The notes beneath the pieces are model-generated. The model was given only the letters and a program-made list of their open reading frames with translations. It was not told the origin of the DNA and made no database searches. 64,000 bases of DNA, taken from Prionace glauca. Taxonomy: Eukaryota; Chordata; Chondrichthyes; Carcharhiniformes; Carcharhinidae. Shown in pieces: positions 1 to 11,024 of this stretch. Location: NCBI GenBank assembly GCA_037974335.1, contig CM075760.1, positions 27,367,402 through 27,431,401 on the forward strand, in the 5' to 3' direction. Each line of letters begins with the position of its first letter. The first letter of the stretch is position 1. Made by a program: the position numbers and the translations under genes.

Positions 1-69
1 GATGAGTATTTATAAATACAGACATACATTAGAGGAGGCTGTGGTGCAGTGGTATTTTAAATGGGCGAA

Positions 70-245
70 TCCCTACTTTGAAACAGTGATACCTAGTTAC
101 AGATTCACCCAGAAGAGGAACTATCCTCTTCACATCCGCCTTGTCAAGACCCCTTTGTATTTTATACATATCAATCAAGTAGCCTACTCTTACTCTGAAT
201 TCCAGCGGCTATAACTTTGTCTCTCTAACCTTTCCTCATGAAATA
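70..245 (-). mobile_element. CR1-clade LINE 3' fragment
   Basis: Read on the minus strand, this short stretch matches the last coding part of the CR1 LINEs elsewhere in the window: the region encoding the 'LRGDLIETYKMM...RIEVERLF' stretch upstream of the 'RRNFFTQRVVNLWNSLP' block. It is strongly diverged and truncated at both ends. A smaller similar scrap may lie at about 590-690. Confidence 0.5.
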
Positions 246-1299
246 ATTCGGCCTTAAAAACAAAGCTTGAATGCCAGAAATTTGCACGGATACACAGAAT
301 GGAAGACTAAAACTTAATGAAACTCAAGGTTACACACACACAAACTGAGAACTGCTCACAGTTACCAAGGAACCCGATATACAGGGAATCTGGGGATTCT
401 GAAGAGAATGAGGCGAAAAAAAATAGGAAATAACATCAAATAAAGAGATAACAATGAACAGAGAAGGCAACAGGGGAAAGAGAAAGCAGTTAATGGCAAA
501 ACAAGAAAAGTTATGAAATAGTAAAATTTAGATAGCTGAATGGCAAGAAATGATGATCATCCTCAGATTTTGCTTTTATTCTGTCTAAAACGCGGGGATC
601 CAAACTGCCCACACTATTCCAAATGTGGTCTCCACAAAACCATGAATTACTGTAACAAGGCTTCAAACATTTCAAGACTTAACTCCGTGCTCAAGGCTGG
701 AAGGAGAGTGTGACAGTGGATAATTCGCACTGTGTACATTCCCGACATCAGTAACTGGATCAGGAAGATGGGATATCTGTGTCTCTTTGTACTGTCTTTT
801 TAAAGCTCCATCTCCTCTCAATGCCGTGTGTCATATATTCGCTTTCCCTGCTTTCCAGGCAAAGCTCGGGTTCACCAACTGTCTGTGTCTATATCAAGTA
901 GGCAACTGACCCTGGGAGCTGGACAGCCAGAGGGAGCTGAATGAGAGGAAGGGACAGAAACAGAAAGAGAATTGACATGACAGTGTTTCGGAATGACTTG
1001 TGTCAGTTGCTCTCCGTGATGAATGCGTGCAGTGTCTTACCCTGTAAGTTTCACAGAGGCCGCAGTGATGAGTTTGTTGGGGGTTGGAAACTGCAAGTGT
1101 CACATAAGCAGCTCACTGTCTATTTCATGTTCCAGCTAAGAGGATTCGCTGCTTTCATTGGCTGAAGCAATCACTTGTGTGTGATATAAACATGAAAATT
1201 TGAAGGATAAACTTGCATTTGGTGAATAAAAAACCCGAAATAAAATAAAAAGCAGGTGATTCGTGGATAAATTAATATTATAAACAGGTTGGATCACAT
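246..1299. other. No gene recognised
   Basis: A-rich and low-complexity sequence near 400-540, a possible CR1 scrap at 590-690, then unassigned DNA. Only short open frames are present, without recognisable domains or splice context. Confidence 0.4.
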
Positions 1300-1905
1300 T
1301 CACTGGTGGTCCATTGGTTAGGATTCGGCGCTCTTACCACCACGGTCCAGGTTCGATTCCCGGTCAGGGAATGTAGATTTATTGCTGTACAACAATCCTG
1401 CGTTACTTTCAGTTCTGTCAGAATCAGTACCAGGGACATTTCCTCTTTAGCATCTGACTTGGAAATGTCACATGTGAAGAACAAAAAAGAAGAGAGCAAT
1501 CGGCTGCAAAGCGCTGATGGTACAAAATGCTGATGCGGGTTAAAATCTGGCTGTTAATGGGGTAAATTTTATTGTTTCTACTGACACAAATATCTCTCTG
1601 ATCTGGGTCCAAATCTCGGGCTCAATTACAAGAAAAAGTTCAATTGAATGCAGCAGTAAACTCTTCCAACGCCAATGAAGTGGAGGTGGTTTTCACTCAG
1701 AAACAGTAAGTGTGAGATTAACAGCGCAGGTTGGAGAAAGACTCAGTTTGAGCGGTGACGCTGCCGGAGGAATGGAGAGCTGGAGTTCACCCAGAAAAGC
1801 AGCAAAGTTCAAAAACAATGGCGCCCAATGTGGGGCTGACAAGGGAACAGTCTGTACATGTGAATGCAGTAAGAGATTTAAACAAGTAATTTTGATTTAC
1901 TTGTA
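1262..1905 (+). repeat. Dispersed duplication, copy 1 (tRNA-Glu-like plus flank)
   Basis: About 600 bp starting at the tRNA-like sequence aligns colinearly and in the same orientation with about 59510-60060. Shared stretches include 'ttggaaatgtcaca', 'ctctcgggct'-like and 'gcagagctggagt..acccgg.aaagcagcaa'-like blocks. No coding potential is apparent. In both places a GPR139-like exon 2 on the minus strand follows 1-2.5 kb to the right. Confidence 0.65.
1300..1371 (+). tRNA. tRNA-Glu-like sequence, probably a pseudogene
   Basis: The 72-nt sequence follows vertebrate tRNA-Glu(CTC) almost base for base and keeps the D-arm, the B-box-like GGTTCGATTCC and the full length. The anticodon loop reads CTCTTAC, so position 36 is T rather than C and the anticodon would be CTT (lysine type). 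Mismatches are visible in the acceptor stem (A3/G70), at two positions of the anticodon stem and at one of the T stem. That pattern suggests a decayed gene. A far more degraded relative lies at about 59510-59585 inside a longer duplicated block, so this tRNA was copied together with its flank. Confidence 0.6.
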
Positions 1906-2882
1906 ATTCAGAGATTTAATCAAACAATTCTGATTTAAACAAGAATTTTCTGATTTTAAAATTAATGTTAGCTGTATTTTTAAAAGGAATTGTAATCTTT
2001 AGCCAAAGTTACACTGATTTTAAGGTTAACTTGGATGATAAAGTATAATCTTTAACCGACAACGGTTCTCAGTAACACAATCCCCTATAAACACAGGAGA
2101 TGGCTGTGGTGTCCGCTCTGAACTTCAAGTGGATGTGTCTTCAGAATTCACCCCCCACCCCCCCGCAGACCATTGTCACATAAGAGTTCCCAAACTCCAC
2201 TCCCCAAAAAACATGCTTTACAATCACCTTTCACAATAATGCTTTCCATGAGTGGCTTGAATTTTGAAATCCAGACCAGATTTTCCAAATGACTCGTTTA
2301 AACAAAGCTTCCATTCTGAGCTCGTGGGTTGTGGATGTGATGTCTTTCTTGAAGGTCATTCTACACAGTCCCTTACACCAATTTTCTGTGTTGGGTCTTA
2401 GCCTGTCTCGAGTTCTCGTGATCATACATATTGATTTTTTTTTCATTTAGTAGAAAATACAGACTGGAGAAAAGTCATTTTCAAAGATATTTTTGCAGAA
2501 AAGCGTGGGCTTATTTGACATGCATTTGAACACAGCTGCCAAGAGTGTTGGCTGTCGACACATTTTTATATAATTTGAGCTAAACATGCACTTGTATTAT
2601 TCATGGGAGAGTAAACTTTGTGGATGAATTAACTCCCCGAAAGCCCCTCTTCCATCTTCTAGTTTCATACTGAAGTCTTGGTTATTCTATGCGAAATTCA
2701 ATATTTTGTTCCAGTTTTTGGTCTGGTCTTTAATTTGCATGACACACTCCGTTATCCTGTTTGGGAGTAAAGTTGTCCTGGCAATAGGAGGCGAGGATGC
2801 AAAGGGATTTTTCCCCATTCCCCTCCTTGTAATGTGGAATGAAATTAGAAATTTCTGGAAAATGTGGGTGACACCATTCTTC
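1906..2882. other. 3' flank of GPCR gene 1, no further gene seen
   Basis: AT-rich sequence downstream of the minus-strand receptor gene. It probably includes its 3' untranslated region, but no polyadenylation site was assigned. Confidence 0.4.
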
Positions 2883-3784
2883 TTATCTTTTAATGAAATG
2901 GAGAATTGGAGTAAAGGAATTCAACAGCACATTTTTCAACTGCTGCCTGAACTTCGTCTGGGTGACGGCATATATTCCAGTGTTGGTGCAGCAACTCAGG
3001 AGCTGCAGCATGAAGGCCAGTTCCATCACAAAGCCATCGAGAAATACCGCTTTATATCCCAAATTGAACATACGCTTCCACACCGAATAAAACATTAACA
3101 CTGACCATAACAGGATGAAATTGGCTGAGATAACAAATAGCAAAATGATGGATTTCCTTCGACTTTCCATCTCTGTGTCTTTGGGACTCTCCCCACTGCT
3201 TTGAGCCCGGAATCTCCTGCGGGCTCTGCTGCTCACAAAAATGTGCCTGACAGTGAAAACATTGAACAACAGAATCAGGACAAATGGGACACACGGGGTT
3301 AGAATGTTGTGGGCGAACTCGACTGTGCCCCAGACTGGGGACAACAGAACAGTGCCTGTTACCTCACAAAACCAGGGGTCATTCAAGAGCACATACGCAC
3401 CCAATAACATAAAACACCAGAATATGTTCTTTAAACAGCTCAGCACTGTCACTGTTCCCAGAACCACCACTGCCGTTTTCTCACTGCAGTATTTCTTTTT
3501 CAGTTTCTGGCAGCAAATGGCCACAAATCGATCAAAGGTGAAACTGACAGTGAACCAGACAGAACAGTCAGTGGCTGCATAAAGCAGGACGGCGTGGATG
3601 TTACACACACGGATATACAACAGGAAATGAAAATGCTCCTCAAAAACAATTGGAATCTGTCTCATTATCAAGTCGAGAATGATAACCAGTAGATCTGCCA
3701 AAGCCATGGCCACCAGGTAAGAAGTGACACATCTGGAGAGACCACAGTTTTTACGGATGAGGATAACAATCGTGATGATGTTCA
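2883..3784 (-). CDS. GPR139-like class A GPCR, gene 1, exon 2
   Basis: This exon encodes about 300 residues from the end of TM1 to the stop. The acceptor reads ctttacag/TGAAC, and the first two bases complete a GTG codon begun in exon 1, giving '...GVPVNIITIVIL'. Visible class A marks are N in TM1, 'LVAMALADLL' with D2.50, a TM3 cysteine 25 residues before R3.50, 'FTFDRFVAIC' (DRF rather than DRY), an extracellular-loop-2 'PWFC' cysteine, and TM7 'CCTNTGIYAV'. Proline 7.50 of NPxxY is therefore replaced by T. With exon 1 the protein is 388 residues. It most resembles the GPR139/142 group, which often appears as expanded families in sharks. The ligand and G protein are unknown. The minus-strand neighbour exon lies 10.5 kb upstream across a repeat-filled intron. 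Confidence 0.9.
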
Positions 3785-3785
3785 C

Positions 3786-4046
3786 TGTAAAGAGGGGAAA
3801 TAAATAATTAATTCACACATCAGGCCGGAAACAAAGTAAGTTTGAATGAGGAGATTTTGAGATTTTCTGATGCGTTAATGTATTTTTTGATGAATTGAAG
3901 TCAATGAGCCTGGAACAACCAATGGGATGGTCTACACGCCACAGGAAGGAAATGTTTAACGCCAAAAACTGGAGGAGAGAAAGGGCAGGAGGCAATAGTG
4001 GTAACTGGCAGTGCAGGGTGATGGGGTGCTCAGCAGAGATATTGAT
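3786..4046. other. Intron start of GPCR gene 1, nothing recognised
   Basis: Sequence upstream of exon 2 of the minus-strand receptor, before the first recognisable retroposon. It contains the polypyrimidine tract of the acceptor and no gene. Confidence 0.4.
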
Positions 4047-4385
4047 CATAGAAACATTGATACTCGGAGCACGAGTAGGCCATTTGCCTCTTTGAGCCTG
4101 CTCCTCCATTGATTATGATCATGGCTGATCATCCAATTCAGTAGCTTGATCCTGCCGTTCCCTCTTTCCTTTGATCCTCTTCGCACCAAGAGTTATGTCT
4201 AACTCTTGTTTGAAAACACACAATGTGTTCGCCTCAACTGCTTTCCATGGTACTAAATTCCACAGGCTTACCACTCTCTGAAATAATTTCCCCTCATGTC
4301 AATACTAAAAGGTTTACCCAGTATCTTTAGATGATAGCCCCTGGTTCTCGACGCCCCCACTATTGGGAACATCCTTCCTGCACCT
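4047..4385 (-). mobile_element. CR1-clade LINE 3' end
   Basis: Minus-strand 3' terminal coding and tail sequence typical of the local CR1 copies: 'gagtaggccattt...gagcctgctcc..cattgat..gatcatggctgat', followed by decayed coding DNA. It is diverged, truncated and lies in the intron of GPCR gene 1. Confidence 0.6.
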
Positions 4386-4409
4386 ACCATTCACCAGGAC
4401 AGCGACAGC

Positions 4410-4750
4410 GGCACGGTAGCACAGTGGTTAGCACTGCTGCTTCACAGCTCCAGGGTCCTGGGTTCGATTCCCGGCTCGGGTCACTGCCTGTGTGGAGTTT
4501 GCACATTCTCCTCGTGTCTGCGTGGGTTTTCTCCGGGTGCTCCGGTTTCCTCCCACAGTCCAAAGATGTGCGGGTTAGGTTCATTGGCTATGCTAAAATT
4601 GCCCCTTAGTGTCCTGGGATGTGTAGGTTAGAGGGATTAGCAGGTAAATGTGTCGGGATATGGGGATAGGGTCTGGGTGGGATTGTGTTCGGTGCAGACT
4701 CGATGGGCCGAAGGGCCTGTTTCTGCACTGTATGGTTCTATGGTTCTATA
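4410..4750 (+). mobile_element. HE1-type elasmobranch SINE, well preserved
   Basis: A tRNA-derived head carries an A box (TAGCACAGTGG, 4417-4427) and a perfect B box (GGTTCGATTCC, 4461-4471). It is followed by the conserved body ('tgtgtggagtttgcacattctcc', 'tcctcccacagtccaaagatgtgcgggtt') and a LINE-like tail 'gggccgaagggcctgtttctgcactgtatggttctatggttctat'-type sequence with a TGGTTCTA repeat. This is one of the better preserved copies in the window. Confidence 0.85.
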
Positions 4751-5053
4751 AGACAGCGTGCAGTTCGAGGCTAGCAAACAGATTCAGGCAGCGGAGGGTA
4801 GTGAACCTGTGAGAGATGAGCTCCACCAGTCAGTGATATGGAGAGTGTGAGGGTTAAGGCTATCACTTACCCTTGGGCAGGGCAAAGCACCAGATAGGAG
4901 GGGTATGTTTCACCGGGACAGTGATTGAAGAGAGTGTAAGGATCAAAGCCCTCACTCACCTTTGGGCAGTGGACAGCATCGGACCTTTGAGGGATTTGTT
5001 TCACAGGGAGGCAGTGATATAGAAAGCGTGAGGTTTGAAGCCTCACCTGAGGT

Positions 5054-5352
5054 TGTCATGATGGCTCAGTGGTTCGCAATGCTTCCTCAGAACCCCAGGG
5101 ATGTGGGTTAAATTCCGGCCTCAGATCATTGTCTGTATGAAGATTACATGTTCTCCCTGTGTCTGCCTGGGTTTCCTTCGGGTGCTTTCCTCCCACAGAC
5201 CAAAGATGTGCGGGTTGAGTTGACCAGCTATGGTAAATTAACCCCAGTGTCAGGGGGATTAGGATGATAAATATTTGGTGTTATGTGAATAGGGCCTGGG
5301 TGTGATTGTTGCCAGTGCAGGCTCGATGGGCCGAATTACCTCCTTCCTTCTG
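5054..5352 (+). mobile_element. HE1-type SINE, decayed
   Basis: Same order of parts as the copy at 4410 (tRNA head, 'cctcccacagaccaaagatgtgcgggtt' body, 'gctcgatgggccgaa' tail) but with many changes. The spacing between the two copies is short and both point the same way. Confidence 0.7.
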
Positions 5353-5574
5353 TAGGGATCATACGATTCATGCAGCAGAGAGCACCAGACCTGCGAGGCA
5401 CACACCTCACCAGGACAGTTATGTAGACAGTGAGGTTCGAGGCCCTCATATACCTTTGGACCTGCGAGGGTCAGCCATAGACAACATGCTGAGTTTGAAA
5501 AAAATCCAGGAGTGACGCCTCAGGAAAATGTAAGCTGATTAGTTCATGAGAACTGATAGCAGGACCAGTGTTTA

Positions 5575-6095
5575 AATAGCTGAACCTAAAAAGAGGGCTC
5601 TGGAGTAGATGCACAGGAGATGTACCAGGATGCTGCCTGAGATGGAACATGTAAATTATGAAGAGATGTTGTAGGCTTGAGTTGTTTTCATTAGAGCAGA
5701 GAAGACTGAGGGGCGACTGAATGAAGTGTGCAAGATCATGAGGGGTATGTACAAAACGGATAGGGAGCAACTGTTGTCTTTCGTTGAAGGGTTCGTAATG
5801 AGAGACACGAATTAAAAGTGAAGGGTGGGAGGTACAGAGGGGATTTCAAGAAATTTTACACAGAGGGTGGTGACGGTCTGGAAAGTGCTGCCTTGGGGGA
5901 TTCTGGAAGTGGGATGCCTCACATCATTTAAAAAGTACCTGGATGAGGACTTGGTATGTAATAACATTCATGGCTATGGGTCAACTGCTGGCAAGTGAGA
6001 TGAGGTGGGAAAGTTGGGGCCTTTCATGCATCAGTGGAGACTCGTTGCGCAGAAAAGCCTCTTCTGCCCTGTAGTATTCTGTGGTTCTGTGAAAA
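5575..6095 (+). mobile_element. Old CR1-clade LINE 3' end
   Basis: Plus-strand relics of the C-terminal RT region ('agaggggatttcaagaaattttacacagagggtggtg', then 'ggaaagtgctgcc') and an untranslated tail ending near 'ttctgtggttctgtg'. Heavily diverged. Confidence 0.6.
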
Positions 6096-6224
6096 TAAAT
6101 GTATTATTTATTGCGAAAAGTATTATTTTGATCTGTATCTAGATTTGTTCTGGTCTTACATGTAAATTTTACATTTAAGACATGACAGATGAGGGCAGCC
6201 AAAAGGAATCTGCAGCTTGTCATA

Positions 6225-6882
6225 TGTCCTGGATGCTGACAATGTCTGAGATTTGGCCTTTATAGCGAGGGGGATAGAATATCAAAGTAGGAAGGTTTTG
6301 CTGCAACTGGACTGGGTACTGGTGCGGTTGTAGCTGGAGTACTGTGTGCAGTTTTGGTCGCTGCGCTTGCGGAAGGATATATTGGCCTCGGAGGGAGTGC
6401 AGAGAAAGTTTATTAGGCTGATACCGGAGATGAGGGGGTTGGACTATGAAGAGAGATTAAATAGATTGGGTCTGTACTCGTTGGAGTTTAGAAGGATGAG
6501 GGGGGAATCTTATAGAAACGTATAAGATAATGAAGGGGATGGATAGGGTAGAGGTAGAGAGATTCTTCCCACTTATAAAGGATAACAGAACTAGAGGGCA
6601 CAGCCTCAAGATCGGAGTTGAGGAGGAACTTCTTCACTCAAAGGGTGGTGAATCTCTGGAATTCTCTGCCCGTTGAAGTGGTGGAGGCTACCTCGCTAAA
6701 TATATCTAAGACGCGGGTAGATAGGTTTCTGATAAGAGAGGGGATTAAGGGTTATGGGGAGAGAGCGGAAAACTGGAACTGATCCACTTCAGATCAGCCA
6801 TGATCTTATTGAATGGTGGGGCAGGCTCGGAGGTCTAGATGGCCTACTCCTGCTCCGATTTCTTATCTTCTTATGTTCTTAT
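6225..6882 (+). mobile_element. CR1-clade LINE 3' third
   Basis: Encodes recognisable C-terminal RT blocks (LEYCVQFW, LRKDILA, EGVQRKF, MRGLDYEERLNRLGLYSLEFRRMRG) and the tail 'ggcctactcctgctcc', ending in two to three copies of an 8-bp TTCTTATG-type unit, as CR1 elements do. A few frame breaks and stops make it non-functional. It is 5'-truncated. Confidence 0.75.
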
Positions 6883-7139
6883 GAGATGACCAGATGACCA
6901 CATGTTCAAGAAGTGCTCCCAGCGGTACAAACTGGAGCTCAGGGTTTCAGAGTTTCGGCGACAGTTCAATATATTGGGGTGCATTGATGAGGCTGGGATT
7001 TACATGGATAGTCCGTTTTGAGAAGTGGTCACACCACAGAGCAAGGCACTGGAGGGAAGAAGGGAATGGGTAACCACCAGACAATCGAGAAAGAACAGGC
7101 AGGTAATGCAGGAGCCTCCCCAGGTTACTAATGGGGATT

Positions 7140-7645
7140 CCATTCGGATGCTGATAAGGACGCTGGTCCCTCAGATGAGTGCATTCAGAATTTCCGTGGC
7201 CGAAGACATTACTCCAGGATTGTGTGCTGCCTCCCTGGTGCCAGGGCCAGGGATATGAACGAATGGCTGCAGGGTATCTTGAAAGGGATTGTGATGAGTT
7301 AGGGGGCGTGGTACTTGTCGGTACCAGCAATCTAACAATCAAACTGAAGAATGAGGCGTTGCGTCAAGAATATAGTGAGCTCAGCAGTGGATAGGAAAAT
7401 AGGACAGATAAGCATCCTATTTCATCTCCATAGGACTCAAGAGTTGGTGCAAGCGTTCAGGGTTTAGATTCCTAGATCTCTGGAACCATTTCTAGGTGAG
7501 TTAGGACGCGTACAAAAGCGATGGCCTGCACCTGAACCACACTAGGGCCAAAGTCCTTGTGAATAGGTTTACGCGTGCGATTGGGAAGAGTTTAAATTAG
7601 TTTGACAGGAGGAAAGAACACAGAAGGAGACACTGAACATTAGAA
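7140..7645 (+). mobile_element. CR1-clade LINE ORF1 fragment (SGNH-hydrolase-like)
   Basis: This piece contains a decayed version of the ORF1 esterase-like region of CR1 LINEs: a 'VVLVGTSN' segment at about 7305-7335 corresponding to the family 'VVVHIGTND' block, then a segment corresponding to the 'DGLHLN' end (about 7525-7545), and the 'ttaaattagtttgacagg' junction towards ORF2. Several stops are present. Confidence 0.55.
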
Positions 7646-7684
7646 TCCTCTTCTACTGCCTCTGCTAAATGATCTCAAACAAAA

Positions 7685-8525
7685 AAATAAAGGACAGTAC
7701 AGCACAGGACAGACTCTTCGGCCCTCCAAACCTGTGCCAATCGCATTTTCCGGTATAAACCAACCGCTTGTAACTCTCTATTGTTTGTTCATTTGCCTAT
7801 CAAGATGACTCTTCAATGTGGCTCACTAACGGCCTCAACCATCTCACACTCCAGGCCTCCACCACCCTCTGTGTAAAAAACTTCCCTACACATCTTCACT
7901 GAACCTTTTCCCCCTTATCTTGAACTTGTGCCTCCTTGTAATTGTCACTTCAGCCCTGGGGGAAAAAAAAGCTTCCAACTGTTCACCCTATCTCTGCCTC
8001 ACATAATTGCATAAATTTCCATCAGATCCCCCCTCAGCCTCTGCCTTTCCAGAAAGAACAATCCCGGTTTTTGTCAATTTTTCCTTATAGTTAATACCCT
8101 CCACATCAGGAAACATCCTGGCAAATCTTTTTCTGCACCCTCCCCAAAGCCTCCACATTCTTCTGATAGTGTGGTGAACCAGAATTGCATGCAGTATTCC
8201 AAATGAGGCCTAACCAATGTTTTATACAACTGTAAAATAATTTGCCAATCTTTATACTCGATGCATGGTCCGGTGAAGGCAAGCTTGACACATGCTTTCT
8301 TCACCACCTTTTCCACCTGGGCTTCTACTTTAATTAATCTGTGGACATCTACCCCCAGGCCTCTCTGTGTATCTATGCTCCTGATGGTTCTGCCATTTAT
8401 TTTGTATCTCCCACCTGAAATGGATCTACCAAAATGCTTCACCTCGTATTTGTCTGGATTAAGTTCCATTTTTCCACCCAATTTTCCAGTCTATCTACAT
8501 CCCACTGTATTCTCTGTGTCTTCCT
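7685..8525 (-). mobile_element. CR1-clade LINE RT fragment
   Basis: On the minus strand this encodes the later RT part and the 3' end (MELNPDKYEVKHFGRS, QRGLGVDVHRLIKVEAQVEKVVKKA, LVRPHLEYCMQFW) and finishes at the 'ttcggccctcc' tail. Coding is interrupted. It lies head to tail with oppositely oriented LINE pieces on both sides. Confidence 0.7.
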
Positions 8526-8569
8526 CCAGTTTGTCACTGGAGGGTTCTGTGAATACCCACAGTACAGTC

Positions 8570-9345
8570 GAAGTGACTGAGTCACTGCTCCGAGAATTTC
8601 CTCTGTTGGAAGTTCATCCGAGATATCCTGCTAATTCTATTCTGAGCAGCACGTTGCACTGGTAGTATTCTTGAGATCGCCACATTTCCGGTTCTGCTTT
8701 TCAACTTTCTTCCGAACTCCCTATATTCTGCTTTAAGGACATCACCACTTTTTATTTACCGATGTCATTTGTACCAATATGTACCACAACATTGGCTGTT
8801 CACCGTCCCCCTCCAGCATAACCTGCAACGGCTCTAAAACATCCTTGACTCCGGCATCAAGGAGGCAACATACTGGAGTCTCGTTTGCGACACAGAAACA
8901 ACTATCTGTTACAAATGAATCCCCATAATTGTTGCATTGCCATAATTTTTCCTATTTCACTCTGCCGCAGAACTGACTCCAGTTCAATGATACTTGTCTT
9001 TGCTGTTTTCCCTTGAGAGACCTTTCCTCTCAACAGGGATCAAAAATAGTATATCTATTGAGTGGGGAATTGTTCTCTTCTTTCTCTGCCTGACTGTTAT
9101 CCTCTTTCTCTGCCTGTCTGTCATCCATTCCCTTCCTGTCTGTGGAATCTTACCGTGTGGTGTGACTGCCTCTCTTATTGTTGTGGCCACGATATTCTTG
9201 CTTCGCAGATACTCCACAGCATCGCCAGGTGCCGCTCCAGTTCCGAAACCCGAACTTCCAAGAGCCTTAGTGAGTTCCTGTGGTGCATCTTGACGATGGC
9301 ACACACGGCTATCACTGTTTGTTGGCAGTGGAGGAAGTGAACGAT
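8570..9345 (-). mobile_element. CR1-clade LINE ORF1 fragment
   Basis: On the minus strand a 'VVVHIGTND'-like block (about 8755-8795) marks the SGNH-hydrolase-like ORF1 of CR1 elements. Upstream, towards 9345, lies a low-identity N-terminal part. No open frame spans it. It is probably from the same insertion as the neighbouring minus-strand RT fragment, since the order ORF1-ORF2-tail is kept. Confidence 0.5.
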
Positions 9346-9444
9346 TGTGGAAAGAGCGCAGCTGAAGACACTTCATGCACCCATGCTAGGCCCACGCACT
9401 GGCGATGTCCCCGCTTTCCCATATGGAACACAGGTAGCACGCAA

Positions 9445-10005
9445 AGCCATTCTTGGAAGACAGTGTTCAATTCTGGTTGCCAGGCTGCCAGAAGGATGTG
9501 GGCGCTTTGGAGAGGGTTCAGAAAAGATCTATAGGAATGTTGTCTTGTCTGGGAGAAATTGCAACGAGGAGAGCAGAGACCAAACTTAGTTTGTTCTCAT
9601 TCGAATGACGCAGGTTGAGAGGCGAACTGACAGAAGTCTATAAGATTAGGAGGGACATTGACAGAATGGATTGTGAGAAGCTTTTTTCTCAGAGTCGAAG
9701 AGTCAATTACTGGGGGCATAGGTTTGCGTTGCAAGAGACAAAGTTTAAAGGAGATATACGAGGCACATTTTTTATACGGAGGGTGATGGGTGCCTGGAAC
9801 TCACTGCGAAGGGAGATAGTGGAAGCAGAAAAGCTAGCAACTTTTAAGGAGCGTGTGAGCAAATACATGAATGGGATGGGAGTAGAGGTACATGGTCCCT
9901 GGAAGGGTTTTAGTTCTGTCACCAGAATGGTCAGTGACAACTTGGAGGGCCCAAACGCCTGTTCCTGTGCTGTATCTTTGTTCTTTGTTCGCACGATGGA
10001 TTTGA
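9445..10005 (+). mobile_element. CR1-clade LINE 3' end
   Basis: Plus-strand C-terminal RT relics ('MRGELTEVYKIRRDIDRMDCEKLFSQSRR', 'GDIRGTFFIRRVMGAWNSLRREIVEA') followed by the tail 'gcctgttcctgtgctgtatctttgttctttgttc'. Older than the young copies near 27 and 60 kb. Confidence 0.7.
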
Positions 10006-10064
10006 GTTCTCTTGCCATGCCTTACCCTTTAAATTTAATCTTTGTGAGGAGCTTAATCTGAAGT

Positions 10065-10790
10065 ATTTTGTTGAATGTATTCAGGAAGAGTTTCTCATTC
10101 AGTTTGTGGATGGCTCAACTAGACAGGGGGCAAAACTTGACCTCCGCTTGGGAAATAAGGAAGGGCAGATGACAGAAGTGTGAGTGGGGAATCACTTTGG
10201 GACCAATGGCCATAATTCTCTTGGTTTTAAGATAGCTATGGACAATGATTGGTCTGTCCCAAATCTAAAATTCCAAATTGGGGCAAGGCCAATTTTGATT
10301 ATATCAGGCAGGAACTTTCAAAAGTTAATTGAGGAAGTCTGTGGGAAAGCAGAGGGACATCTGGTAAGTGGTATGCTTTCAAAGGTGTGTTAATCAGGGT
10401 TCAGGGTAAATACATTCCTCTTAGAGTGAAGAGCAAGCCTGGCAGAAGCAGGGAACCCTGGATGAGTCGAGATATTGAGGCCCTGGTCAAGAAGAGAAAG
10501 AGGCATTTGACGTACATAGACAGCTGGGATCAAGTGAATCTCTTGAAGATTATAGGGGGTTTAGGACTGGTGTTAAGAGAGAAATCAGGAGGGAAAAAAG
10601 GGAACATGAAATTGTTTTGGCAGATGAGGCAAAGGAGAATCCAAAGCGCTTCTACAAATACATAAAGAATAAAAGAGTAATAAGGGAGAGAATAGGCTCA
10701 GTTAAGGATCAACAAGGTCATCTATGTGCGGATCCACGAAAGATGAGTGAGATCCTAAATGAATATTTCTCATCAGTTGTTGAGGGCAGT
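10065..10790 (+). mobile_element. CR1-clade LINE endonuclease-to-RT linker fragment
   Basis: Corresponds to the end of the endonuclease domain and the linker before RT: 'cattcagtttgtggatggctc', 'gggaaataagg.agggca', a 'SRDIEALVKKRKR' segment and 'ataaagaataaaagagtaa'. Interrupted reading frame. Confidence 0.6.
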
Positions 10791-10794
10791 AAAT

Positions 10795-11022
10795 AAATTA
10801 CTGCGGATGCTGGAATCTGAAATCAAAAGAGAAAATGCTGAAAAATCTCAACAAGTCTGGCAGCATTTATCGGAACCGAATAGAGCTGATGTTTTGCGTC
10901 CAAAGGGTTATCTGGCCATGAAACATCAGTTGTTTTCTCTTCTTACAGATACAGCCAGACCTGCTGAGATTTTCCAGCATTTTGTTTTTTGGTTCCAATT
11001 TCCAGTTTTCCCACTCATTTAA
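10795..11022. repeat. Inverted pair of a dispersed shark repeat
   Basis: A roughly 90-bp repeat ('actgcggatgctggaatctgaaa...gaaaatgctgaaaaatctcaaca') lies at 10799-10890, followed by its reverse complement at about 10925-11002 ('gacctgctgagattttccagcattttg'). The two can form a hairpin. Other copies occur near 22935, 34385, 46200 and 63540. Confidence 0.65.
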
Positions 11023-11024
11023 CC

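Noticed and set aside
760-900. Possible V-gene leader ('MGYLCLFVLSF') with a downstream acceptor-like site
   Set aside because: The following sequence lacks framework cysteine or tryptophan anchors and no RSS was found.
4331-4609. 92-codon open frame
   Set aside because: It runs from a LINE tail through a SINE and is not a gene.
8261-8665. 134-codon plus-strand open frame
   Set aside because: Antisense of a CR1 LINE RT fragment.
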